The position numbers and the translations under genes are program-made. The notes under the pieces are model-generated. The model made no database searches and was not told the DNA's origin. It saw only the letters and a list, made by a program, of their open reading frames with translations. This document shows, in pieces, positions 27,976 to 37,268 of a stretch of DNA of 56,973 nucleotides; the first letter of the stretch is position 1; each line of letters opens with the position of its first letter. Source of the stretch: Rhodomicrobium sp. Az07 (GTDB taxonomy: Bacteria; Pseudomonadota; Alphaproteobacteria; Rhizobiales; Rhodomicrobiaceae); contig NZ_JAHFZG010000020.1 in assembly GCF_018619475.1 (NCBI RefSeq), positions 1-56,973 on the forward strand, in the 5' to 3' direction.

Positions 27976-28440
27976 TCAGGATCGACGTGCGTTGTCGTCG
28001 CCAATCTCGATCTGAAGTTCTTCTGTTCGCAGCCAGATCGACAGGCTTTCCGTAGAGGCTTCCACCTGTTCCGGCTTCCGCAGGGCGCACTCCCATACCG
28101 TCGCCACGCGCCACCCGTCTTCGAGGAGTCTTGTGCGAACGGCGCTGTCTCGAGCGGTGTTCGCATCGAACTTCGCCCGCCAGAACTCCGGCCGGGTTGC
28201 CGGTACGGTCGCGTAGCAGCACCCCTCGTGTCGGTGCCAGAAGCAGCCGTGCACGAAGACCACGGCGCGGTACTTCGAAAGGACAAGGTCCGGTCGGCCG
28301 TGAACCTTGCCGGAATGAAGCCGGAAACGAAAACCGCGCGCGTGCAGTGCCCGCCTGAGAGCCAGCTCGGGCTTGGTGTTCTTTCCCCTGATCCCCGACA
28401 TCATCCGGGAACGGGTCTGCTGGTCCACGATATCGGTCAC
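27976..28440 (-). CDS. vsr: Very short patch repair endonuclease Vsr
   Basis: 154 residues. Vsr nicks DNA 5' of T in T:G mismatches that arise when 5-methylcytosine deaminates. The family start QQTRSRMMSGIRGKNTKPE, the metal-ligand Asp in GRPDLVLS and the FVHGCFWHRHEGC block (Phe/Trp/His plus zinc ligands) are all present. It is divergent from the cytosine methyltransferase gene with 67 bp between starts, which is its usual partner. Confidence 0.95.
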   Translation of the reverse strand: MTDIVDQQTRSRMMSGIRGKNTKPELALRRALHARGFRFRLHSGKVHGRPDLVLSKYRAVVFVHGCFWHRHEGCCYATVPATRPEFWRAKFDANTARDSAVRTRLLEDGWRVATVWECALRKPEQVEASTESLSIWLRTEELQIEIGDDNARRS

Positions 28441-28507
28441 ATCCGTCCTGGTTTTCGTCCCTGAACCTGGTATACACCGGCTGAATCAAATTCGTCAGGA
28501 GCCTGAT

Positions 28508-30043
28508 TTGCCTTCCACTTTCGGCATTGTCGATCTGTTTGCCGGCCCGGGCGGACTTGGCGAGGGGTTTGCTTCCCTCGTCGAGGACGGCCATGCGCCG
28601 TTCCGGATCGGCATTTCGGTCGAGAAGGAAGCGTCGGCCCATCGGACCCTGACGCTGCGTGCCTTTCTGCGCGAGTATCGTGCACGTCATGGCGTCTTGC
28701 CGAAAGAGTTCATCGATTTCCATGCCGGGCTGGCATCCGAACCGGACTGGTCAGCCGTCGATACCGAAGCGTGGCAGCATGCCATCGACGAAGCCCGCGC
28801 GCTCGAGCTCGGCACCGGGGCTGCGGCGACCGCCATAGATGGCGCCATCGCGACGCTGAAAGCAAAGTACGACGACACGATCGTGATCGGCGGCCCGCCC
28901 TGTCAGGCCTATTCCCTGGTGGGACGCGTTCGCTCCAGAGGCAAGGTCGGTTACGTCCCGGAAGAGGATGCGCGGCACTACCTCTTTCGCGAGTACATCC
29001 GGGTCCTCGACAAGCTTCGCCCGGCCGCCTTCGTGATGGAAAACGTGAAGGGCATGCTTTCGTCCACCGTCGAGAGCCGACTTGTCTTCGAGATGCTGAT
29101 GGAGGATCTGTCCTCGCTCGGCACGGGCCATGCCCATCACTACGAACTTCGTGCCGTCCGGGTCGAGGATGGCAAGGCCAGCCTGCAGGAGGCGGCACAG
29201 CCTTCGGATTTCATCGTGCGCGCCGAGGCGTTTGGCGTTCCGCAGCGTCGCCACAGGGTGATCATAGTCGGGATCCGTTCGGACCTCGCAGGACGGGCCG
29301 CCGATGCGGAGATCGCTGTATCCGGGATGGCGCGGACCGTCCGCGATGTCATCGAGACGATGCCCGCCTTGCGAAGCGGTATCAGCCGCGGGCGCGACGA
29401 CGCGGCTGCCTGGCGAAGAGAAGTCCTCGACGCTGCGAAGCTGCTGGCCGGTATCTCCAAGGGGAAGGAGAAACGTGCGATCCGTGAAGCGTTCCTGACC
29501 GTTTCGGAGCGAGTGAAGGAAAATCCGCCTATCGTTCGGGCCGCGTCACGGTTGCCAGACGGCTACGGCACTTCGAACGATGAGTTGCTGCAGTGGATCG
29601 AGCGACCGGAACTTCGCGCGATCGCCCAGCACGAGACGCGCGGGCACATGGCATCGGATCTGGGTCGCTACCTGTTCGCTGCCGTGTTCGGGACCGTCCG
29701 TGGCTACAGCCCGAAGGCCGCCGATTTTCCTCTGGTGCTCAGCCCCGATCACCGCAACTGGCACAGCGGTGTGTTCAATGACCGCTTCCGGGTTCAGCTG
29801 GCGGACGAGGCATCGACCACGGTCACGAGCCACATCTCGAAGGATGGGCACTACTTCATTCACCCCGATCCGATCCAGTGCCGCAGCCTGACGGTTCGCG
29901 AAGCTGCTCGTCTGCAGACCTTTCCCGACGATTACCTGTTTCTCGGCAACCGAACGCAGCAATATGTCCAGGTTGGAAATGCCGTGCCGCCGTTCCTTGC
30001 AAGGCAGATTGCAGCGCTCGTGCTATCTACGCTGAAACGGTGA
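28508..30043 (+). CDS. DNA (cytosine-5) methyltransferase
   Basis: 511 residues from a TTG at 28508, chosen because AGGAG lies seven bases upstream and motif I would otherwise sit far from the N-terminus. It shows motif I VDLFAGPGGLGEGF, motif IV GGPPCQAYSL with catalytic Cys132, motif VI ENVKG, motif VIII QRRHRVIIVG, a large target-recognition region (about 270-400) and motif X QVGNAVPPFLARQIA. It methylates cytosine in an unknown recognition site. It converges with the AIPR-ending operon; with vsr it gives the modification half of a restriction-like cassette. Confidence 0.93.
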   Translation: MPSTFGIVDLFAGPGGLGEGFASLVEDGHAPFRIGISVEKEASAHRTLTLRAFLREYRARHGVLPKEFIDFHAGLASEPDWSAVDTEAWQHAIDEARALELGTGAAATAIDGAIATLKAKYDDTIVIGGPPCQAYSLVGRVRSRGKVGYVPEEDARHYLFREYIRVLDKLRPAAFVMENVKGMLSSTVESRLVFEMLMEDLSSLGTGHAHHYELRAVRVEDGKASLQEAAQPSDFIVRAEAFGVPQRRHRVIIVGIRSDLAGRAADAEIAVSGMARTVRDVIETMPALRSGISRGRDDAAAWRREVLDAAKLLAGISKGKEKRAIREAFLTVSERVKENPPIVRAASRLPDGYGTSNDELLQWIERPELRAIAQHETRGHMASDLGRYLFAAVFGTVRGYSPKAADFPLVLSPDHRNWHSGVFNDRFRVQLADEASTTVTSHISKDGHYFIHPDPIQCRSLTVREAARLQTFPDDYLFLGNRTQQYVQVGNAVPPFLARQIAALVLSTLKR

Positions 30044-30051
30044 ACACCGAT

Positions 30052-30099
30052 CTGTCATGCGGTGTTCGACGCATTAAATGCGACAACACCGCATGACAG
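30052..30099. terminator. Bidirectional terminator between the methyltransferase and AIPR genes
   Basis: A long near-perfect inverted repeat (arms starting CTGTCATGCGGTGTT, about 22 bp, loop TAA) fills the 59-bp gap between two convergent genes. No T-run is visible, so its action as terminator is inferred from its position. Confidence 0.7.
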
Positions 30100-30102
30100 G
30101 CA

Positions 30103-31908
30103 TCATGATTGTCGCACCTCCTGGATTGAACCCCGCGGAACTGGGAATTCAGCGGCTCTCACCTTCGCCCACGTGTCCGCGCGCTTCGCAACCTCCGAAA
30201 TTTGCTGGCCCGGGGCGATCCTGTTGAACTCGGCGTTTACGACGACGGCCCAGTCCCAGAGCAGGTCCCGCAGGCCCGCTGAAATCCCTTGCCGCATCCA
30301 TATCTGCTCGAGGTCGAGCCGGTCACCAAGTCGATCGGCAACCACCGATACAACGTAAGTCGCGATGTTGACCCATCCCTGGCGAAACACCTCTTTCGCC
30401 TCCTTCGTCTTGATCATGCTCTCGATCGCCTTGAACAGAATGACCTTGGCGATCATCGCCCGATACCAGCGGGCATCGAGCGGGCTTGGGACAATGGTCG
30501 GATCGTCATCGAGAGCAGCCATGAAGGCCGCGAAGTTCTTCTCGCCAGCCATGGCGACCTGGTTCGGCTTGCAGCGCCACGCTTCATGGTACTTGGCGAT
30601 GTCGTTCTTGGTCAGCTTGCGTTTCGGCGGGATCATCTCCTTCAGGTTCCGCCTCTTCGCGGGCGTGGTGCCTTCCCTCAGCAGCATGACGTTGTAGGCG
30701 CCAGCTGCGCGCTCGTAGAACCATCGCGTTGCACCGTCGGGGCACCACGTGTCGTTCGCGAGTTTTTCAAGCTCTCGATGGAACGGGCGGTTTGCCGACA
30801 GGTCGGACATCTTCACCGCGTTCTGACTGTTCGCATACCGTGACACGTTGCTGATCAGTCTCTCGCGCGCTTCGTCCTGCGATCCCTTGAGGATGATGAT
30901 CTTGGCCGGGACCATGACATGGCTTAGATCGATCGTGCGATCATCGCGGGATGAGAAGTAGATGGTCGAGGTCGTCTGGCCGCCGTTCACGATCTGCAGA
31001 CCTTTCAGGAAGGACAGGCCCAGATTCCCGTCGTCGGTCCGCTCGAAGGCCGCGTCGTCGCAGACAAGCACGAGGCCATTGTTGAAGGCGAGGAAGTGCT
31101 CCGGTTCCTTTCGCAGTGTTTCGACGATGCCCTTGTTGACCGCGCGCTTGTTTCCCAGAAAGGTGCGAATATTGGCTTCGAGCAGCGTCGTCCCGTAGCG
31201 CAGATAGAGATCCCGAATGAGCTGCCCTGGAATGGCGGTTAGGGCATACTCGTAGTCAGCGTCAGGGTCTGGGACATGTACGCAGGGAAGCGCCCGACCG
31301 ATCGACTGGACGAAACTTACGGCCAGTTCGTCTCGCGGTTTGCCCTCGGTGTGGCGGAACAGCCTCTCCATATCCATGGCCTCGACAGCCACCATCTTCT
31401 GGTGAACCTCTTTGTTCGAGAACCGCTTGGTCTTGGTCTTGCCATCGGTGATCACGAACACACGAAGTCGGTCGATGTCGCCCCAGCGAGAACGAATGGT
31501 CGCAACCAGATCCCTGACCGGATGCGTCGGATCGATCCTTGCATCGAGGTTGCCGCTTGCCGCTCGAAACAGAAAGCGAACGCCTTCGCTCGCGGTTGCG
31601 GTGGCATCCGAGTCCCTGAGATCGTTCAGTTCTTCGGTCCCGAAATAGTGGGTCACGAAGAGGTCGAGAGCCGTTTCATCGGAGCTGAGCGCATAGCCTG
31701 TAATGCGAAGTTTCGCGTTGCCGACCTTGCCGCTCCAGTGGCAAACGGTTGGTGCCTCGCAGATCCCGGTTTCTGCAACATGCTCCATGACCATTTCCGC
31801 AAAAACGAGCTCATCCGAAGGAAATGGGCCTTCGCCGGCCTCTACGCGCTCGGCGATGATGGTCTGCAGATCGGAACGAAAGTTGCGGTGAAAATCATCG
31901 AGGCTCAT
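30103..31908 (-). CDS. AIPR (abortive infection phage resistance) family protein
   Basis: 601 residues from the ATG at 31908, one base after the stop of the PD-(D/E)XK gene; a TTG at 31923 would add five codons. The AIPR core shows LLEANIRTFLGNKRAVNKGI, FLAFNNGLVLVCDD and GLQIVNGGQTTSTIY, then SNVSRYANSQNAVKMSDL. AIPR proteins occur in phage-resistance and restriction-like clusters; the molecular activity is poorly defined. It is the last gene of the operon that starts with the WYL regulator. Confidence 0.92.
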   Translation of the reverse strand: MSLDDFHRNFRSDLQTIIAERVEAGEGPFPSDELVFAEMVMEHVAETGICEAPTVCHWSGKVGNAKLRITGYALSSDETALDLFVTHYFGTEELNDLRDSDATATASEGVRFLFRAASGNLDARIDPTHPVRDLVATIRSRWGDIDRLRVFVITDGKTKTKRFSNKEVHQKMVAVEAMDMERLFRHTEGKPRDELAVSFVQSIGRALPCVHVPDPDADYEYALTAIPGQLIRDLYLRYGTTLLEANIRTFLGNKRAVNKGIVETLRKEPEHFLAFNNGLVLVCDDAAFERTDDGNLGLSFLKGLQIVNGGQTTSTIYFSSRDDRTIDLSHVMVPAKIIILKGSQDEARERLISNVSRYANSQNAVKMSDLSANRPFHRELEKLANDTWCPDGATRWFYERAAGAYNVMLLREGTTPAKRRNLKEMIPPKRKLTKNDIAKYHEAWRCKPNQVAMAGEKNFAAFMAALDDDPTIVPSPLDARWYRAMIAKVILFKAIESMIKTKEAKEVFRQGWVNIATYVVSVVADRLGDRLDLEQIWMRQGISAGLRDLLWDWAVVVNAEFNRIAPGQQISEVAKRADTWAKVRAAEFPVPRGSIQEVRQS

Positions 31909-31909
31909 G

Positions 31910-32914
31910 TCAATCCAGTCCAAATTCGTTGATCAGCTCCGAAAGTCCGATCGAGGGAACTTCGAGCGCGTCGAGGTCGAGCACATAGGCAGCTGAGCGG
32001 ATGGCAGCTGGAAGCGCCGCGCGCGTGAGACGCGGCATGTCACCTTCCGCGCGGAACGCCCTTGCGTCCTTCAATGTAAGTGTGCGCCCGTAGAGCGCTG
32101 CATGCTCGTCGAGGTACCCCATCACCATGAGCAGTGCTTCGAACCCGCGTTGCACTCCGGCCAGTCCGAACCTTTCTCGGAGTTCAGTCACAAGACCGAC
32201 GAGCGAGACCCCATCGGTATTCTCCTCGAAGCGAAAGGCGCACAGGAAGTTGGGCGCCCGGTCACCATCCAGCTGTTCGATGCTGTTGATCCGCGCGAGG
32301 AAGCTGCCGGTCCGGACCGTGCTCTTCACCTCTATCGCGCCACCCCGAACGTGGAAGTCCTGTGCAGCCCGCAACGGCCCCTGCCAGCAGTCGAGAGCAC
32401 CAGCTCCGAGGGAAGTGTCCGTGAGCAGCCTGAGCATCCAGAGTTCGCCGAGCAGGCCGATCTGCGCATCGGACGAAAGAGGACGGTGCGTTCGGGCCAT
32501 GAAAGCCTGCCACTCCCGGACCCGTTCGAGGAAGGCGTCCGCAACGTCGCGGCTCGCGCTGTTGGCTGCAGTCTCCAGCGTTCTCAAGACATCCACGACC
32601 ATTATGGCGAAGATATCAGGTGAGCCCTCTGGCCGCCTCACGAGGGCGATCGCCGTCTTGCCCGCGAATACGGTTTGACCCTCGATGCAGGAGACGTCGA
32701 AACCCTTGCCTTCGGGCAGCCGTGCCGGATTGACCGGCCACGATCCGGGAAAGGAGACGATCAGGGCTTCCCGACCGAGCGGAAAGTGACAGCCTGCTTC
32801 GACCGAGACGGCGCCCATCCCTGTGAGGTGGACAAATCGCCAGTCTTCCGCCGCTTCTTGGCGCGCGAGAGCTCGCCAGGCACGCGCGATTCCCTCTTCA
32901 GTCCACCCACTCAT
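31910..32914 (-). CDS. PD-(D/E)XK motif protein (DUF4420 type)
   Basis: 334 residues from the ATG at 32914, overlapping the end of the Z1 gene by 17 bp. A nuclease-like core is seen: Glu157 in GLLGELWMLRLL, then CWQGP, Asp186 in DFHV and Glu195/Lys197 in AIEVKST. These give the E...D...ExK pattern of the PD-(D/E)XK superfamily. Homologues sit beside Z1 and MORC-type ATPase genes. Probably the nuclease of the cassette, by inference. Confidence 0.9.
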   Translation of the reverse strand: MSGWTEEGIARAWRALARQEAAEDWRFVHLTGMGAVSVEAGCHFPLGREALIVSFPGSWPVNPARLPEGKGFDVSCIEGQTVFAGKTAIALVRRPEGSPDIFAIMVVDVLRTLETAANSASRDVADAFLERVREWQAFMARTHRPLSSDAQIGLLGELWMLRLLTDTSLGAGALDCWQGPLRAAQDFHVRGGAIEVKSTVRTGSFLARINSIEQLDGDRAPNFLCAFRFEENTDGVSLVGLVTELRERFGLAGVQRGFEALLMVMGYLDEHAALYGRTLTLKDARAFRAEGDMPRLTRAALPAAIRSAAYVLDLDALEVPSIGLSELINEFGLD

Positions 32915-35765
32915 TGAGGCCTCCCCACAGTACGCTGTTGGCGATGTACCTCGAATTGGAGACCCTTCTCTCGGAGTTGCTTGACGGAAAACTGATTGCC
33001 CAGGCGACGACGGGATCGGCATCCTTTAGCTCTTCGACCTCGGCACCCTCGGGATCGAGCAGGTAGAGCATCAGGAGACCACGCTCCCGGCGCGCCTGGA
33101 CGCCTGCTTCGGTGTCTCCTTCCCCGAGAATATGACGGATCTGCGGACCTCTAGGCTCTGACGGAGGCTCCTTGCCCTCATTGCGATCGGTATCGTTGCG
33201 CCACGTTTTCTGGCTGAGGTCGAGCGCAGCCTTCCATTCTGCTTCCGTCAGATCGATGGCCTGATCGCGTGGCGAGATCAGGGTCTTGATAGAATATCGA
33301 TCTGCATGTTCGGTCGTTCTCCTCCGCTTCAGCATGTTGACCGAAGAGCCGCCGACCTTGCGGTACTTGTCGTCCGGGCCCGTATCCTTTCCGATCAGCG
33401 CAACTGTCCAGCTCGTGAGCTCGCTATCCTTGTTCATCTCCTCGATGAAGTCCGCAATCAGCGGACTCATGATCCGGAAACTGGCAGGGTGGGTTCTGTA
33501 ATCCCGCAGGAACGAGATGACGCTCAGGGCCGGCACATCTCGCCAAAGGTGACCGTTCCACTTCTGGCCTTGTGGAACGAAATGCTGATCATTGAGATCC
33601 GTCGATGGACCGAGTGCGTTGATGAACCGATCCGTGGCCTTGAAGTTCGCCGTGATGTCGTCCTTGCGGTTGGGGAACACGATAGTCTGCAGAAGGTCGC
33701 CCGAATAGGTCAGCTGCATCGCTCGAGCGTTTCTCATCTTGGCCCGAGAGGTCACCGTCAGCACCGAATGCGATTTCACCCGCAGACCGAACTGTTTTGG
33801 CGTGGCGCCGGCCGCGACCATGTTGTCGAACTCTTGGCGCAACTCTTCGGCGGCATCGGCGATATGGCCGAACCACTCCACCATTTCCTGCGACGTGTAG
33901 AGGCGGCAGACATCAAGGTAGCCGTCGCGGTAGCCGAACCAGCGCCCCATCTGCATCAGTGTGTCGTACATGCGCGCGGTCCGAAGGAAGTAACTTGTGC
34001 AGAGACCCTCCAGCGTCAGACCGCGCGCCAGCTTGTCGCCGCCGATGGCAATCACCTTGAGGCCGGTGCCATCATTTTCGGCGTAGTCGAGTGCGTCCTT
34101 CGCCGTCCCGTTAATTTCGCGCACGCGAATGTCTGACAGGACGTCGGGGAGGACGCCACGAATGTCCGCCCACGAGAAGTCCTCCAGCGTTTCTCCTTCG
34201 ACGAGGGCGGAACGGATCCTCTGCATCCCTGGCAGAAAGGTTTCCTGATACTCCGTGCGCATGGACGCCTCGAGGTTCTCGAGCTCGATGCCGCGGGTGT
34301 AGCGGCCCTTCAGATCTCGCACGTACTCTGCGACCTGGTTGACGACAGCGTTCTGCACCGAGGTGAAGCGGGTAACGTGGATGAGCATCGATGAGTGCTT
34401 GCTGCCTTGTCCGCGCAGTTTCCTCACGGCACAGGCATAGACGAAGGAGCGGATCGCTTCTGCGAGCGAGTCCGGCACACGATCCTCTCCCTGCCATCGC
34501 GGCCGGTAGCCGTTCTTGTGTCGTGGCGGCATCCACGGCTGGAACTCATCGTCCAAAAGCGGGCGCACCAGGGGCAGGTCTTCGGGCGTGCTGGAAGCCG
34601 ATCCGAAGACACGACCTGGTCCGACATAATTCGATGGCGCCGCAAGGCTGGTGATGAAGGCTGCGGGGAATAGGTCCGGTCCGTACTCCTGAGTTTCCCC
34701 ACGGTCATGAATGAAGATGTTCGCAAAGGGTGTCGCCGTGTAGCCGACATAAGCCTTCCGCGAGAAATGGTGGAGGATCGACCGGATCAACCTGTTGATC
34801 GTCTTGGGCTCGTGTTCTAGATCCGGATTGCCGAACTCGTCCACGACATCTTCACCGGTGTCGACAGATCCGTGATCGGACTCGTCGTCGATCACCATGA
34901 GGGGCAGGTTGGTGACGAGTTTGCGACCTGTTTCGGGGTCGACGTGATTGGCCACACGGTTGCGGATCCAGTGCAGCAGGCGCTCCAGCACCGTCTTGTT
35001 CTTCTTGACGACGAACAACCACGGTCGCTGTTCCGGGCTGATGTTCATCTTCGCCGCAACGGCCGTGTTGAAGTCGCCCTTGTCGCTCCGATTCGTTGCA
35101 GCATTGGGACGGACCGACATGTCCCTGTCGATCAGTCCGACCCCCACTGCTGGGAGCTCGTCAGCATCCGCGATGGTGGCAAAACCGAGAAACCCCTCGT
35201 CCAGGCGGATCTGGGTCTGTGCTCTCAGGTTGTTGTGCAGGCCGGCGAGCACGATGATGATTTTGTAACCTGCGTCGGCGGCCTTGCAGATCAGTCCGGT
35301 ATAGTTGCCTGTCTTCCCCGACTGGACGTGGCCCACGACCAGTCCGCGACGATCCCAGGCGCCTTCCCGTGTCGGGTCCTCGAGCTGCGAAAGGACTTCG
35401 TCAGTGGCGACATCGAGAGCATCTAGGGCCGTCCAGGGGATCCGCGCTTCCATGTACTCCGAGTAACGCTGCCAATAGGTCCAGCCCTTTTTCCTTTCTG
35501 CATCAAGCCAGGCGACATGGTCCTCACCGCTCGACAGGGTGGCGTTCTCGCCCACAGTGCGGCTTGAACGGCGGATCAGCTCGTCAACGAGCGCGTCCCT
35601 ATCAACAAGGGCGAAATCGTCCTCCATCATGATCGACAGCTTGGTCAACTCCTTCTCGATCATTTCCGGAGTGACAGGGCTCTGAGCGCGTTCCGCAGCA
35701 AGGCGGAGCATGTTCTGGGCCATGGAAAGGATTGAATCGAAGGCCTTCTGGTTTGAAATCGTCAT
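32898..35765 (-). CDS. Z1 domain protein (superfamily II helicase-like ATPase)
   Basis: 955 residues. Walker A is GHVQSGKT (145-152) and the DExx-type motif is VIDDESDHGS (about 291-300); the C-terminal RecA-like domain has GGDKLARGLTLEGL, the Z1 signature, and later an MGRWFGYRDGYLDVCRLY block. Z1 proteins are predicted nucleic-acid-dependent ATPases of restriction-like systems. The start ATG overlaps the stop of the MORC-type gene (ATGA), so translation is coupled. Confidence 0.94.
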   Translation of the reverse strand: MTISNQKAFDSILSMAQNMLRLAAERAQSPVTPEMIEKELTKLSIMMEDDFALVDRDALVDELIRRSSRTVGENATLSSGEDHVAWLDAERKKGWTYWQRYSEYMEARIPWTALDALDVATDEVLSQLEDPTREGAWDRRGLVVGHVQSGKTGNYTGLICKAADAGYKIIIVLAGLHNNLRAQTQIRLDEGFLGFATIADADELPAVGVGLIDRDMSVRPNAATNRSDKGDFNTAVAAKMNISPEQRPWLFVVKKNKTVLERLLHWIRNRVANHVDPETGRKLVTNLPLMVIDDESDHGSVDTGEDVVDEFGNPDLEHEPKTINRLIRSILHHFSRKAYVGYTATPFANIFIHDRGETQEYGPDLFPAAFITSLAAPSNYVGPGRVFGSASSTPEDLPLVRPLLDDEFQPWMPPRHKNGYRPRWQGEDRVPDSLAEAIRSFVYACAVRKLRGQGSKHSSMLIHVTRFTSVQNAVVNQVAEYVRDLKGRYTRGIELENLEASMRTEYQETFLPGMQRIRSALVEGETLEDFSWADIRGVLPDVLSDIRVREINGTAKDALDYAENDGTGLKVIAIGGDKLARGLTLEGLCTSYFLRTARMYDTLMQMGRWFGYRDGYLDVCRLYTSQEMVEWFGHIADAAEELRQEFDNMVAAGATPKQFGLRVKSHSVLTVTSRAKMRNARAMQLTYSGDLLQTIVFPNRKDDITANFKATDRFINALGPSTDLNDQHFVPQGQKWNGHLWRDVPALSVISFLRDYRTHPASFRIMSPLIADFIEEMNKDSELTSWTVALIGKDTGPDDKYRKVGGSSVNMLKRRRTTEHADRYSIKTLISPRDQAIDLTEAEWKAALDLSQKTWRNDTDRNEGKEPPSEPRGPQIRHILGEGDTEAGVQARRERGLLMLYLLDPEGAEVEELKDADPVVAWAISFPSSNSERRVSNSRYIANSVLWGGLNEWVD

Positions 35766-37264
35766 TGCGTGTCTTTCGCTTCAAGGGCTGCAACCAGGTC
35801 GAGGTGCCGGTCGAATGGGGGCGTGCGACCGAGCCGCTCGCGTGCCTCGGTCGGGCTGAGCCCGCGGAACTTCACCAGTGCTTCAAACATCGAGGACAGG
35901 GTCTCCATCACCTCGTTCTCGGCCGCTCCGGTGAAGCCAGTTCTCGGCGTCTCCTTGTCTTCCGCCGTATCCAGCCAGATACGCTGCACGGGCACTGTCT
36001 CTTCGATCAGCCTCAGAAGAGCGAGGATGTCGGACTTGAGTGGACCGGCGCGATCGAGGATCGAGGCGACAAGATCATGGTCACGAGCGATCCGGTAAGA
36101 CGTTCCTTGTGCCGAACGCCGCGCTTGCCATGCTTCGGCGACTGCGTTCGGGCGCGTGCCTGAGGCCGGGGTCACGTGTCCGCGGTGGGCGAAGACCCGC
36201 CGCGCCGTGTCGCGTGTTTCTGTTGCGAGACGATGAAGCTGGGATCGCAGACGCACCGGGGGGCTGGCCGTCGATTTCAGGACATTGATCTTCCAATCGG
36301 CATCCGCGCTGTTCGGTATGTCGAGCCGAATACGTGCGAGCCTGTGAGCTTCATCGCGCGGCCATGGTTTGCCGCCATCGCCGAGGCCAAGCCACCCCCC
36401 AGCGAGAAGGAGACGCTTGTTGCGGTAGACGTAGAAGCCCTCCTGCTGCGTCCATCCCCCGGGCCCCGCCGCCGCTTCCTGCTCGGCAGGTTTGAGCATG
36501 TCGCGATGCGGAAGGACGTGGCATTGCACGGTCACACCGGTGGTGTGGAGGATCCGATACTCCGGACTTTCGAGCGCCTTGCCGGGATGACCGATGAGGT
36601 ACGGATCCCAAGGCTTCAACCCTCTGCCATTGAGCGAGAGGCGCAGAATAGGCTGTTGGCCATCGATGAGGCGATGGAAGGTCATCGCAAGATGCGCCTC
36701 CACGCGATCCGCGAGCTCGATCATGTCGGTGGCCAGGAAGCCATCCGTCACGATACGGTCCAGTTTCTCCCAGAGTACGACGGTGCCGTGGGCCATCTGA
36801 TCAAGCGGCGCGAGCAGATGCTCTGATCCCGGCGCCGGTCCCTCGAAGAGCGGCCAGTCTGCCCCGGGTTCCTGACCGATGAGATCGAGGTCCCAGCGCA
36901 GGCAGACGACCGGTCCACCTTCCTTCCGACTGGCGACGGTGAGGCGACGAGCCTGAGAGAAGCTGGCCGTCTTCAGGCCCAGCCCGAAGCGCCCGAGGTC
37001 GGTGGCGGCGCGTTCAGCCCTCGGATCGCGAGCGCCAAGGCGCATGCCAGCCTCCAGAGCCGCGTCGTCCATGCCTTCACCGTCATCGACGATTCTTACC
37101 CAGCTCTCTGGACCGGCCCACTCAAGATGAACGGCGACGTCGCGCGCATTTGCGGCGATGGAATTGTCGACCAGATCGGCCAGTGCGGTGGAAGGCGCGT
37201 AGCCGAGTCCACGAAGGGACTCGAGCATCGACCCGGCATGAGGAGGAGCATTTCTTACACCCAT
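35762..37264 (-). CDS. MORC-type GHKL ATPase
   Basis: 500 residues. The N-terminal GHKL ATPase fold has the N box LADLVDNSIAANA (Asn34 region), DDGEGMDD (60-67) and the lid motif GRFGLGLKTASFSQ (91-104). An S5-like transducer domain follows, and the C-terminal third is helical. It resembles the prokaryotic MutL/MORC-like ATPases that Iyer, Abhiman and Aravind linked to restriction-modification loci. It starts four bases after the ankyrin-sigma gene and overlaps the Z1 gene, making an ATP-clamp plus helicase plus nuclease set likely. Confidence 0.9.
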   Translation of the reverse strand: MGVRNAPPHAGSMLESLRGLGYAPSTALADLVDNSIAANARDVAVHLEWAGPESWVRIVDDGEGMDDAALEAGMRLGARDPRAERAATDLGRFGLGLKTASFSQARRLTVASRKEGGPVVCLRWDLDLIGQEPGADWPLFEGPAPGSEHLLAPLDQMAHGTVVLWEKLDRIVTDGFLATDMIELADRVEAHLAMTFHRLIDGQQPILRLSLNGRGLKPWDPYLIGHPGKALESPEYRILHTTGVTVQCHVLPHRDMLKPAEQEAAAGPGGWTQQEGFYVYRNKRLLLAGGWLGLGDGGKPWPRDEAHRLARIRLDIPNSADADWKINVLKSTASPPVRLRSQLHRLATETRDTARRVFAHRGHVTPASGTRPNAVAEAWQARRSAQGTSYRIARDHDLVASILDRAGPLKSDILALLRLIEETVPVQRIWLDTAEDKETPRTGFTGAAENEVMETLSSMFEALVKFRGLSPTEARERLGRTPPFDRHLDLVAALEAKDTQ

Positions 37265-37268
37265 CCCG

